DNA from: Pictodentalium vernedei
Taxonomy: Eukaryota; Mollusca; Scaphopoda; Dentaliida; Dentaliidae
DNA length: 64,000 bases
Direction of reading: 5' to 3'
NCBI GenBank assembly: GCA_031216915.1
Contig: CM062296.1
Coordinates: 666,890,753-666,954,752, forward strand
This document shows, one piece after another, positions 48,704 to 59,100 of the stretch (within the stretch, counting starts at the first letter, position 1; each line of letters starts with the position of its first letter). The position numbers and the translations under genes are program-made. Under the pieces are notes generated by a model. The model did no database searches. It had not been told where the DNA came from and was given only the letters and a program-made list of their open reading frames with translations.

Positions 48704-49079
48704 GTGAGTTAGTTTATGATAAGTTAGGAATGTTTTGACCTGACAAATGAGTCCAATGGTAGCGTATTGTTTAGAGGCATTTGCCTTTTTTTCAGGAAAA
48801 TATCACTATTAATCTGCACACCTTTGGCCTGCAAAATTAGGTATTAAAAACCTTGACACATCATTAGAATATTCCCAGACTCTTTCGTTTGCTATTAGAT
48901 CTTAGGATGTCAGAAGAATGTGATGCGAATGATTAAGAGTATAGGTATAATTAAAGTTGTACTATCTATGTTTTGACCCCAAAAGTTATAATGTGGGATG
49001 TATGTTTGCAGTGCTTACAAAAAACCCACTGTCTAACCCATATCAGTTGATACAGTGGCACTGACTTAACCCTTTACCT

Positions 49080-49312
49080 AACACGAAAAGCAGACGACAC
49101 TTGCAAACAAAATTCTTGAGTAACTAATTTTTTTCATTTTTGGTTTCAAAAACATAGGTTATGACCCCTCATTGGAATGAGCTTGACGAGCTCATTCCAA
49201 AAAGTGGTTATAACCTATGTTTTGGGACAAAAAATGAAAAAAATAATAAAAATAAATTGGTGATTTTTGTGAATAGCGCTGTCCGGTTTTGGCTGTTATG
49301 TTGGGTAAAGGT
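49080..49312. repeat. TTAA-flanked palindromic MITE, family C
   Basis: TTAA at 49076-49079 and 49313-49316, ends ccctttacctaacacg and atgttgggtaaagg, hairpin aaacataggttatgacccct against gtggttataacctatgtttt around a gagcttgacgagctc core. Confidence 0.8.
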
Positions 49313-49617
49313 TTAACTGGATACCTTTTAACTGAATAACTTTGTTAATTGAATATAACTTCCAAACACCAAAGCATTTACCATATCTTCAGTACAAATT
49401 TGACCTGTTAATTGCACCCAGACATTACCAGATCCCCCTCATTTATATACCTATTTGGCATTAGTACATTCAATGAACTCTGTCAAACAAGTTATAAAAG
49501 AATAAATGCTCTGTTTATCTTTAGAAAACAGGAAAGTGACCAAATCCCTGTTAATGGGATGAATACTCCTGTTAAATACTTTTCAGTGGCAAAGTGGTTA
49601 TTCAGTTACTTTGTTAC
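49313..49617. repeat. Pogo/Tigger-like MITE, family G, abutting a family C MITE
   Basis: ttaactggataccttttaac, aataactttgttaattgaat and gtggttattcagttac match the copy at 53011-53439. Its left edge coincides with the TTAA of the family C MITE, so the MITE used a TTAA in the G element end. Confidence 0.6.
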
Positions 49618-49988
49618 TTTAATGCTTACATGGTCAATACAACTTAATGACTGCATTTACATGAGTGATTTCTTTTATCGGTTTTAAGAAATATTTAACC
49701 CTTTTTTTGCAGTCAATTTTACTTAGTATTCCCAGCTTAAAGTTTCGGATTAAAGTTTTGCTTTTCAAGGTTGTACCTTTTATTCTTCAAACACTGTGTA
49801 ACAATGTCAGTGTTTTTCATTTAGGGCATGGTCTACTGATGCTGTATACAGTGGTTTCAATTAATATATGCGTTAATGAAACCAGTAAATTCAAAATGGT
49901 TTTCGAATTTACTTTCTGTAAATTTGAAATTGGGCTTGTAACACATACTTTGTCACTTTTTGTTCTGGCATGATCAATACAATTTTTC

Positions 49989-51978
49989 GCTCAACTTGAC
50001 AAAGTCAAGCTGAGCTATTGCCATCACTTCTCGCCCATCGGCGTACGTATGTACGTACGTACATACGTATGTACGTCCACAATTTCCTTTGGCACACCTC
50101 ACAGGTCGCATTTATGATCAGATCACTTTGAAACTTGGCATGCTTATTTGGGGTGCCCTCTAGATGGGAGCTATCGATTTTCTTCAATTTCCATCAAAAA
50201 ATGTTGCCACGGCCAACGTTCTTAGAACTCAGTTTAGTCAGACCTCAATATTTCCCTTTGGCACACCCTATAGGGCACATTTATGATCAGATTGCTTTGA
50301 AACCTGGCATGCTTGTTTGGGTTGACCTCTAGATGGGAGCTATCATTTTTCTTCTATTTCCGTCAAAAAATGTTGCCGCTGGCAATGACCTTTAAACTTA
50401 GTTTAGTCAGGCTCAATATATTCCCTTGGCACGCCGTACAGGGCACATTTTTGATCAGATCAGTTTGAAACTTTGTATGCTTGTTTGGGGTTACCTTTAG
50501 ATGGCAGCTATCGATTTTCGTCGATATCTGCCAAGAAATGTTGCTGCTGGCATCGACCTTTGATGAACTTAGTGCAGTTATGCATCAAAATTTCCCCTTG
50601 GCACGCCCTGCAAGGCACATTTATTATTGGATCACTTTGAAACTTGGTATGCTTGTTTGGGGTGACCTCTAGATGGGAGCTATCGATTTTCTTCAATTTC
50701 CGTCGAAAAGGTTCATCAAAAATGTTGTCACTGGCAATGAACTAAGTGCAGTTATGCATCAATATTTCCCTTTTGGCACACCCTGCAGTGCAGAGTTTTG
50801 ACCAGATCACTTTGACTTTCAATGATTTTCATGCAGTTATGCTTCCCTTTGGGGCAGCCGCCAGTGCACATTTTTGACCAGATTGCTTTGAAACTTGGTC
50901 TGTTTGTTGGGGTGACCTCTAGATGGGAGCTATCGATTTTCTTCCATTTCCGTCAAAAATAGTTGCCATTGGCAATGACCTCTGTTGAACTTAGTAAAAA
51001 CTTAGTGCAGTTAAGCATCAATATTTCCCTTTTTTCACACCCTGCAGGGCACAATTATGATTGGATCGCTTGCAAACTTGGTGTGCTTGTGTGGGGTGAC
51101 ATCTATATGGGAGCTGTCGATTTTCTTCCACTTCTGTCAAAAAATGTTGTCACTGACCTTTGAACTTAGTTTAGTCAGACCTCAATATTTCCCTTTAACA
51201 CACCCTTCAGGGCACATTTATGATCGGATCACTTTGAAACTTGGTATGTGTATTCGGGGTGACCTCTAGATGTGAGCTATTGTTTTTTTTCATTTCCATC
51301 AAAAATTATTGTCGTTATCACCAGCCTTTGAACTTACTGCATTTGTGCATCAGCTTATCCCTTTTGCACTCTCTGCAGAGTATAGTTATGAATGTCCATA
51401 CAAAAAAACAAAAAATATTGCCACAAGCAACGATCTTCAAACTTAGTGCATTTGTGCATTTAACATCTTCATTTGGCATGCCTCAGCGGGCACATTCATT
51501 ATCAGGTTGTTTTGAAACTTTGTATGCTTATGCAGGGTGACAAAGATAGGAGCTATTGATTTTCTTTTCATTTCCATCAAAAACTGTTGCTGTTAGCAAC
51601 AATCTTTCAATTTATTGTATTTTGTATGTGCATCAACATTCTTCTTTGACATGGCCTACAGACCACTTTTATCATAGGATTGTTTTTGAACTTGGTGTGC
51701 TCATTAGGCAAGACCTTTAGATAAGAGCTATTGATTAGCATTCATTTCTGTGAAAAAAGTTGCCATTTACAATGACCTCTGAATTTACTGCATTTGTGTA
51801 TCAATATTCTTCCTTTAGCTAGTCTTACAGTTTACATTTTAAAATGCATGGATTACTCTGATGTTGTGCACACACAATGCTGTTATGTTGAAATTTCACC
51901 AAATAACATTGGTACCAATGATCTTCAATTTTGCTATTTCACTTATAACTTACCAAGTTCAAGTTTGTCAAGTTGAGC
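49989..51978. mobile_element. Minisatellite element with 15-bp inverted ends
   Basis: Bounded by perfect inverted ends gctcaacttgacaaa and tttgtcaagttgagc. Inside the left end is a hairpin (cttgacaaagtcaag), then a GTAC-type microsatellite (50042-50077), then about ten units of roughly 170 bp marked by atcactttgaaacttgg (near 50120, 50290, 50460, 50635 and on) and tctagatgggagctatcgat. Units decay towards the right. No ORF makes sense as a protein. The layout resembles the pearl-type elements reported in bivalves (from memory). Confidence 0.82.
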
Positions 51979-52601
51979 TTCAGTGTCATTGCCACTTTCA
52001 TTAATAATTGCATTTACAGACATGATTTCTTTTACTTGTATGCAGCATTTTTTCTCATTACCTGAGCTTCACAGTTTGAAATATAAAGAAATGCCTTCTG
52101 CAGCATACATACTGTTGTTTTACAAATAGTCATACAGATTGGAAGGAAATGGGAGTGAGGGACTTTGATGCTGTCTCCAAAACTTCAGGGGAGATGAGTA
52201 GAATCAATCCACCCCTCCTTCCTCCCCATGTTATCCTGAAAATGAATCCAGTTTTAGTTTTACGATTCTCTTCAAATTTGATATTACTTTTTTTCAACAA
52301 GAAAACACAGGTGCACTTGATATTTGAAGTATGGTCTTTCAAAATTTAAACCACAAATTTTAGGTTAAAAATTCCAACTTATATTGACTGCAGTTATATT
52401 TCCTAATCAGTAGAGCTTTGCAGCTGATGATTTAACTACAGATTTTGTTGACATTTTCAGAAAACACATAATTTGATAGTTTCTTTCAGAAAGATGAAAA
52501 AAGCAGAACATTTTTCTCGTCACTTTTTACCAAAAGTATTTTTCTGTAGTATTATAATAGAAGATTTTAGAAAGAGAATGTTTCATGTACTGCATCTTTA
52601 A

Positions 52602-52847
52602 CCCTTTACCTAAAACAAGTTGAAGCCAACAGTACAAATTATTTTTCTGAAACATCAGATTTTTTTCATTTTTTTATTTACTTCTTACCTCTTCTTATTA
52701 GTCCTTATTGGAACAAGCTCATCAAGCTTGTTGTTCCATTAGTAGGTCATGAGGTATGTTTTGGGATAGAAAAATGAAAAAATAAAATTTGAATAGCAAT
52801 TTTTGTATATCATTTGTGCAGATATGGCAGATTCGCTAGGTAAACGA
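52602..52847. repeat. TTAA-flanked palindromic MITE, family C
   Basis: TTAA at 52598-52601 and 52848-52851, ends ccctttacctaaaacaagtt and attcgctaggtaaacga, and a decayed hairpin with a ggaacaagctcatcaagctt core. Confidence 0.72.
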
Positions 52848-53010
52848 TTAACAAAAAATAGCACAGACTATTTTGTGTCCAAGCATTGTCATTGCTAGGA
52901 CAGTCGCACTCTATGCATGACATCACTCTAGTTATTACTACCTGTCCAATAGAGTATAAGAAATTAAATTTCAAGATCATTAATTTTTAAATTCCAAGAA
53001 CTAAATTATA

Positions 53011-53439
53011 CAGTGAAGCCCCCTTAATTGGATATATCTTAACTGAATAACCCTGTTAATTGAATATAATTTCCCAACACAAAACCATTTACCATACCTC
53101 CATTACAAATTTAACCTGTTAATTGAATATAGGTTAAAGAGTAAACTCCTGTTAATTGAATAAAAAAATCTTCTAACCTGTCGAGAAATTACCCTGTCTC
53201 TCCCCAGTTTTCCTTTGTTTATAGCCCTATTTGGCCTCAGTACATCCAATACAGGCATTTAATCTGTTATATCTTGTTTGACAGAGCTCATAGAGCTCTG
53301 TCAAACAAGATATAATAGAGTAAATGCAAAGTTTATCTCTAGATTATAGGAAAGTGACACCATCCCTGTTATTGAATACTCCTGTTAATTGAATAATTTT
53401 CATTGGCAGAGTGGCTATTCAATTAACAGGGTTCTACTC
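53011..53439. repeat. Pogo/Tigger-like MITE, family G
   Basis: TA on both sides (53009-53010, 53440-53441). The left end cagtgaagcccccttaattg and the reverse complement of the right end (gagtagaaccctgttaattg) are similar to recalled Tigger/pogo termini. Several gttaattgaat repeats, and a central perfect hairpin (tatatcttgtttgacagagc, tcatagagctctgtcaaaca). Confidence 0.75.
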
Positions 53440-53661
53440 TATTTAAAGATTAATTTTAAATAGTATATGGTACGTTGTCAAAAAATATACATGCTTGGCA
53501 GACTTGTTCTACGGATGACTATCGAGTTGAGGGAAATACACTGTATTTTTCAATGGTTAGTCCTCTTGTAGTCACTATCAGATATTATATGATCAGCTTC
53601 ATAATTTCTTCAAGCTGTTTGTTTGTTTGTTTTATATCAATCTTAACTATATATTTTGCAG

Positions 53662-53792
53662 ATTATGGAAGAATCTGCAAAGATGATTTTGCAACAAGTT
53701 CCTAAACCAATACCGATTGATGGTGTAATGGAGAAATATCCTGTTCTCTATGAACAGTCCATGAACACAGTTTTAATACAAGAGGTTATCAG
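53662..53792 (+). CDS. DNAH1: DNAH1-like exon I (C-terminal domain, last exon in window)
   Basis: Acceptor tatattttgcag, donor gtaatt, phase 0 at entry and phase 2 at exit. It reads IMEESAKMILQQVPKPIPI, DGVMEKYPVLYEQSMNTVL and IQEVI plus the first two bases of an arginine codon. Human DNAH1, as recalled, continues RYNRLLQ. No sequence encoding that continuation appears in the remaining 10.2 kb of the window, so the gene runs on. Confidence 0.94.
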
Positions 53793-53968
53793 GTAATTTT
53801 GACAACAGAACAGAATAACCACAAGATCACCATCCCCTCCACACACGCACATGCTGGAAGTGCAATGGCTCATTGGTTAGCACTTTGGACTTCAAATTTG
53901 AAAGGTTGATGGTCTAATCCTGAGTAGCATCATCTGCATTGTGTCCTTGGGCAAAACACAATCCTTAA

Positions 53969-54211
53969 CCCTTTACCTTACACAGTATTTTTAAAAAATA
54001 AATTACATTTCACATTTTTCGAAAACAAATGTCACAATTTTCCAATAAAACCATACAAATATGGATATCATTAGAACCAACCCGACGAGCTGGTTCTAAT
54101 GATATCCATATTTGTATGGTTTATTGTGAAACTTCTGAGATATTTTAGGCTGTAGTAGGCTTATTGTTGTTAATTTTCTGGCCGATGTTACCTTTTATGT
54201 TAGGTAAAGGG
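53969..54211. repeat. Palindromic MITE, family B, inside the old SINE
   Basis: TTAA on the left at 53965-53968, ends ccctttaccttacacag and ttatgttaggtaaaggg, and a long near-perfect hairpin (caataaaaccatacaaatat, ggatatcattagaaccaacc and complement). The right TTAA is missing where the next SINE begins. Confidence 0.8.
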
Positions 54212-54530
54212 TGACCATCTGAGCGATCAATTTGGACTCCGCATTGTATCCTTAGGCAAGGCACTTAACCGTGATTGTCCACATGGGGCACGATGACGTC
54301 GTGTACTAAGGAGTACTGCATGTCAATGGTACGCATGTCTTCAACCAATCTAAACCTGCCTGTACTGTAGTGCGGAGTTACGGTGTTGGGGAGCTGGCGG
54401 CTGCTCGTCGTTGCTCGGTGGTTCTCTCTGGGTACTCCAGCTTCCGCCACCCGTAAAACTGCCACGGTCATGATAAGCCATTGTGCATAAGTATATGACC
54501 TTAAACACCAATAAATAAATAAATAAACAT
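54212..54530 (+). mobile_element. 5S-type SINE, 5'-truncated (S6 inner)
   Basis: Begins inside the 5S-derived head (tgaccatctgagcg) directly at the MITE's right end, then the shared body (gagtactgcatgtcaatggt) and an AATAAATAAATAA tail. 5' truncation is common in retroposition. Confidence 0.82.
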
Positions 54531-54954
54531 AATGCACAAGAAGGAATGCACTGGTACCTTTTACTGAACTATACCACACATTGATGGTACATTTGCTTAA
54601 ATCAGTGCTAACCCTGCAATGCTAACAGCTGCTTGATGGTTCTATCAAGATACTTCACCTTCCTCCACCTGTAAAACCATCCAACATGATCTGATCTTTG
54701 CTGTTAAAAGTGTCATTAAATTCTAAGAAAATCCCAAAACAAATCCTCCTATGCTTTCTTGGATAAAATGTTTTGAGATACAAAGATGCTTTGAAATGTT
54801 GTTCCATTTTTGTAGAATAATCAAAAATCACTTTCATTATGTTCCAATTCTGCTATTGACCAGGCTATCAGGATCCTTTTCAATAGTATTTCACCTGAAA
54901 GAACATTATTGACTTACCACTTTATTTTAACCTTATTTGAACTATAACATATCC

Positions 54955-55110
54955 CTAGGAGGCCGAGGAAATGGAGCAGAGGTTTATTACTGTGGTACGC
55001 AAGTTTTGTCTTACTGGTACATGTGTAACAAGACCCAGTGACCAATGCATGGAATTTGAATCTTCCAGTGACATCTGCCAGTGTATGAACATTTAACTAA
55101 TCTGTCTTTA
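54955..55110 (+). repeat. Repeat X, decayed copy
   Basis: ttactgtggtacgcaagttt, ttactggtacatgtgtaaca and agacccagtgaccaatgcat match the copies near 39700, 47060 and 47490. Confidence 0.45.
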
Positions 55111-56107
55111 TTAGCTCACCTGACTGAAAGTCAGGGTGAACTTTTCTGATCACTTTTTGTCCATCGTCTGTCCTCTGTCGTTTGTCGTCCATCGTACGTC
55201 ATGAAGATGGTGTTTGGGTCATTTTCTCCCAAGCCACTGGCTGCAGTTCAATGAAAATTTACATGAGTAGAAGTTATATAGGGGCATTTGGGCTTTTCTT
55301 CAAATTGGGTTTTTGCTCATATTGAGGAGGGGGTGGGGCCAAAATGCACAAAATTTTAAAAATCTTCTTCTCATGAACCAGCCATAGCAAAGACTTGATA
55401 TTTGGTATGCAGCTTCCATTTGAGATGTAGACTCAAGTTTGTTCAAGAGACGTTAGACGGGCAATATTTGCCTTTGTTCTGGGTGGGGCAAGAATTTTCG
55501 ACAAGCCCAAAATTTCTATTTTCCAAACCGAGAGGCAGATTTGAACGAAATTTGATATGAGGGCTTATTGGGTCATAAGTACTTAATTTATGCCCAAATT
55601 TTTTATCCCGTCAACCCATGGGAACCGCAGGAGCTAAAAATAGAAAAAAATTAAAATGCTCATATCTTCAAAACTACACGTCACTGAGAATTCTTATTTG
55701 GTGTGAAGCTTCCTTAGGACCAACAGAATGGAATGGTAAAAAAAAATTGCTATCGGTTTTATCATGGGGTACTTTTTGGGGACTTTGACAAAGTGCTGAG
55801 TCAGCATTTTTTAACACTGTGTGTAATGGGAAAAGCATTTAACACTACTTTTCTCCCAAACTACTGCTCCAAAAGCTTTCAGATTTAACATATAACATCT
55901 TTGGAAGATTGTTTCACATGCTTAGTGAAATCAGTTCCCTGGGTCCATATTTGTGGGCTCTCTATGGGAGCCCAAATGTTTAAATTAGTGCAGTATGAGG
56001 AATATTCTTTAAAAATATTCTTCTTCAGATCTACCAATTGGAATCTTTTGAAAATTTCGGATCCCGGTCCGGACTTAGAAATTTTGGACCAAAATCCGGA
56101 AATTAGT

Positions 56108-59100
56108 ATTTATATACTGTACCATTGACCCAGACATAGCTGGTGCTAACTCTTAAAATATAGGGCCAAACACAAATTTTGCCCCCCAATCCCCAAAATT
56201 TGCATCTAAAACTAAAGAAAACATGTCCTGAAAGGCCCTCCACACTTCGCCCCTACTGCGCATGCGCAGTGTCAAGGACGTTCCGAAATTGGCGCCATTA
56301 ATCATTCTAAGTTTGGCCCTTCATCAGTTAACATCTGACTGATCTTTGTGCTTATAAATCTCAGTTTAAATGATGCCAGACACATAAATATTAGTGAAAT
56401 GGTGATTCTAAGGAGGATAGAGAAGGAGGAGAGGAAAAGAATGTGTGACAGAATATTATCAGGGCTGTAACTTAAAATTTTTTAATGAAATTATGTTAAG
56501 TTACCTATTTTCAAGGCAGCAGCCATTTTGTTGTCATTCTGATTATTTAGTTACACTGTTTTTTAAGTGTTTTCCTCTCTCCCTGTCCTTTAAGTTCCCC
56601 CTTGCTATTCTCCCATGCTTTTGGCATAGTTTTTGTAATTATTATTACTAAATTTTCTTGGGAGTTTTAGCTGAATAACAGAATGAATTCTGTTCTTTCC
56701 CCATGTTTACGTCTTCACCTACGGGTGGTTAGGCGTTGTGTTCTGCATCTACCATCTGATGTTCTGCAGTTTCTTCCCTGGAAGTCTCTGTTTTGCATCA
56801 GATAGTGTATTTTTGGTAACTGATTTCGGGCCTGGGTGCCTGGAGTCTTATTTTAGTGTTTTTACACTCATTGTTTACATTTACAACAGCCCTCTGTGTG
56901 AGGGGGGGATTTCTAAAAAATAATATCTTGATGTTATTTTAATCATAACTAGATACATTATTATTGTTCGTAAGTGTTGAATAAATTGTTTAAAATATTT
57001 TTAAAATTTTTGTCCACACTTAGGCTTGGGATCCATTGGGGCTCAACGTTACTTTCAGAAACTTGGGCTGTTCTGAAAAAATATTTTTTCAAAATATTTT
57101 GATTTCAATTATTTTTTCTATATTAATGGATCATATTATTATTATGTATTTTGATTGCCAGGGGTTAGTGCGAGTACCAGGACTTGTTTTCTTTTCACAT
57201 TGAAAGGATATTGATCAATTGTTTTAAGAGGAAGTCTTCCTCTGACTTTATTATCATTCTATATGTGGTCAGTGTACTCGCATTAACTCCTGTTCTGTAT
57301 CGTATGATTTCGATGACAATATGGGAAGCGTATGTCACGGTAGGTTGTTGGGGATTTGGACACTCCGGTCCTTTCCCCGCAGGGTCACTCTACTTTATCA
57401 ATTTCTATTTCAGACAATCAAGATTAGGGTGATGTATCTGTGATGTCTTCCAACAGTGTGCCTCCGTCGTCACAATTAATGAAGGGCTAGCGGAAAAGTG
57501 CTCATGTAATACGCCAATTGCCTAAGAGGACCCTAGTAGGTTCGACGGCCTTTGACGTCCGCTAGCTCGCCCGGTGTAGCGTCCATTCTCCGAATGGTTC
57601 GGCAGCCGGGTTCGTCCGTTGCGGTCTAGAAGGAATTTTGGGGTGATGCGAGCACTATAAATTAACCTAATGCACACCCAGTGACGGCGGATCGGAGGGA
57701 GAACGCAGGAAGCCTTTTAGTCCGGTTCATAGCTCGTTCCGGTCCATCCGGACGGCAAGCGAGAGAGGCCCCTCTCTCGTTCAACAACATCTGGCCCCAG
57801 ATGTTGTGGTACAAAATGTGTCGCAAGCGGAGCATACGTCCGTCGCTCGGGACGCTCCGTTGTATAGGCAGTCCGCTGAGACTGCTAAGGCTTCCTCTTC
57901 TCGTCAGCGCACACGACCGCACCTTGGCTGCGTGACCGCCGATATATTACCAGCTTCGCCGATCAAGGATTCTTCGGCGACCAGGTCACACCATCCGGTA
58001 GCCAGGGACACGAGGCCTGCAGACTCCAGACGTTCGCATAGGAAGTGTGCGGGAGTCAACGTACACGGAGCTTCCGGCGGCAATGCATCGTAAGACCGCT
58101 ACTGCACAGGCCTCGGGAACGGACGTGCTTTCCTTAATAGCACAGTTTATCGCAGCATCCCAGCATCAACTGAATCTGTCGCATATATTTTATCTGACGA
58201 TGCTGGGTCGGGACGCTCCGCGGAAGCGGGTACGGACGTCCGAAAGTTTCATCCGGTCCGACGGGATACCGAAAGGGATTCGGAGGATTTCGAGCTTTCC
58301 CTTTCGGAACAACATATGCTGTTGTGTATGTCATCTGACTTGGTCTTCTACAGCTTCTTTCGTCGGACCAGAATGCTGCGATGCCGGATAAGAAACTGAT
58401 AGCGTCGGTGGACTTAGAAATTTTTGGTTCGGTTCAGGGACATCGTCCCTCAGTTCCGACATAGTCCAATAATGTCACACAAACTTTCGAATTATTGAAC
58501 GACGCTATATATATTATTATTTTATGCTTGCTAACCAAGCATTTCTGGTTTCTTGTTCGAAGAGTTATGGAGATGTCTTTCAAAAGTGTGCCTCTGTCGT
58601 CATAGTTAATGAAGAGTTAGCGGCAATAAGTGCTCATGGAATATGTCTATCGCCTACGGAGTGACATTCGCTAGCTCACCCGGTGTAGCGTACATTCATC
58701 GAATGGTTCGGCTGCCGGGTTCGTCCGTTGCGGTCTGGGAAGGAGATTTGGGTGATGCGAGCACTTTAATTACTTTAGTACTCACCCAGTGACGGCAGAT
58801 TGAGGACAGATCGGAGGAAGCCTGTTAGTCCGGTTCCTGGCTTGTCCAGGTCCGTCCGGGCTGTGAGCGAGAGAGGTCCCTCTCTCGCCCAACAACATAG
58901 GGGACCGCATGTTGTGGTTCAGATATTTTACAATCGGAGCATATGTCCGTTGGTCGGGACACTCCGTTATATTGACAGTCCGAGAGACTGTCTTTAATGC
59001 TTCCTCATCCTCACAGCAGGGCACACAACCGCACATTGGCTACGTGACCTCGAGTATCCGATCAGTTTCGGCATTCAGTGATTCCACGGTGAATAGGTCG

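Larger units (their letters stand above)
48704..53661. other. Intron H-I (5.0 kb)
   Basis: Holds two family C MITEs, two pogo-like MITEs and the large minisatellite element. Nothing is recognised at 48704-49075, 49620-49988, 51979-52597 or 53440-53661. Confidence 0.65.
4270..53792 (+). other. DNAH1: DNAH1-like axonemal dynein heavy chain gene, 3' part without its end
   Basis: Nine exons encode a continuous stretch of about 490 residues of a dynein heavy chain, the motor ATPase of the ciliary and flagellar inner arms. Order: a segment between AAA5 and AAA6 (exons A, B), AAA6/region D6 (C, D, E), the AAA6 lid (E to G), and the start of the C-terminal domain (H, I). Diagnostic strings include [85 protein letters not shown] and EIFGLHDNANITFA. 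From memory these match DNAH1 better than DNAH3, DNAH7 or DNAH12: DNAH7 reads GPIAMKMLEKA and EIFGMNANADI at the same places. Introns are phase 0 except after exons A and I (phase 2). N-terminal exons lie left of the window, and about 240 C-terminal residues should lie to its right. No stop or frameshift interrupts the chain. Paralogue choice is from recalled sequence, not a search. Confidence 0.93.
53866..54715 (+). mobile_element. Old tRNA-headed SINE (S6 outer), split
   Basis: The left piece 53866-53964 has a decayed tRNA-like head (gtgcaatggctcattggtta) and tgtgtccttgggcaaaacac. The right piece from about 54533 has ggaatgcactggtacctttt, ttcaccttcctccacctgta and a decayed tail. Between them lie a family B MITE and a younger SINE. 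Confidence 0.68.

Noticed and set aside
50005-51540. Several 60-100 residue reading frames in the minisatellite element
   Set aside because: They repeat with the ~170-bp unit on both strands and drift out of frame between units. They are by-products of the tandem repeat.
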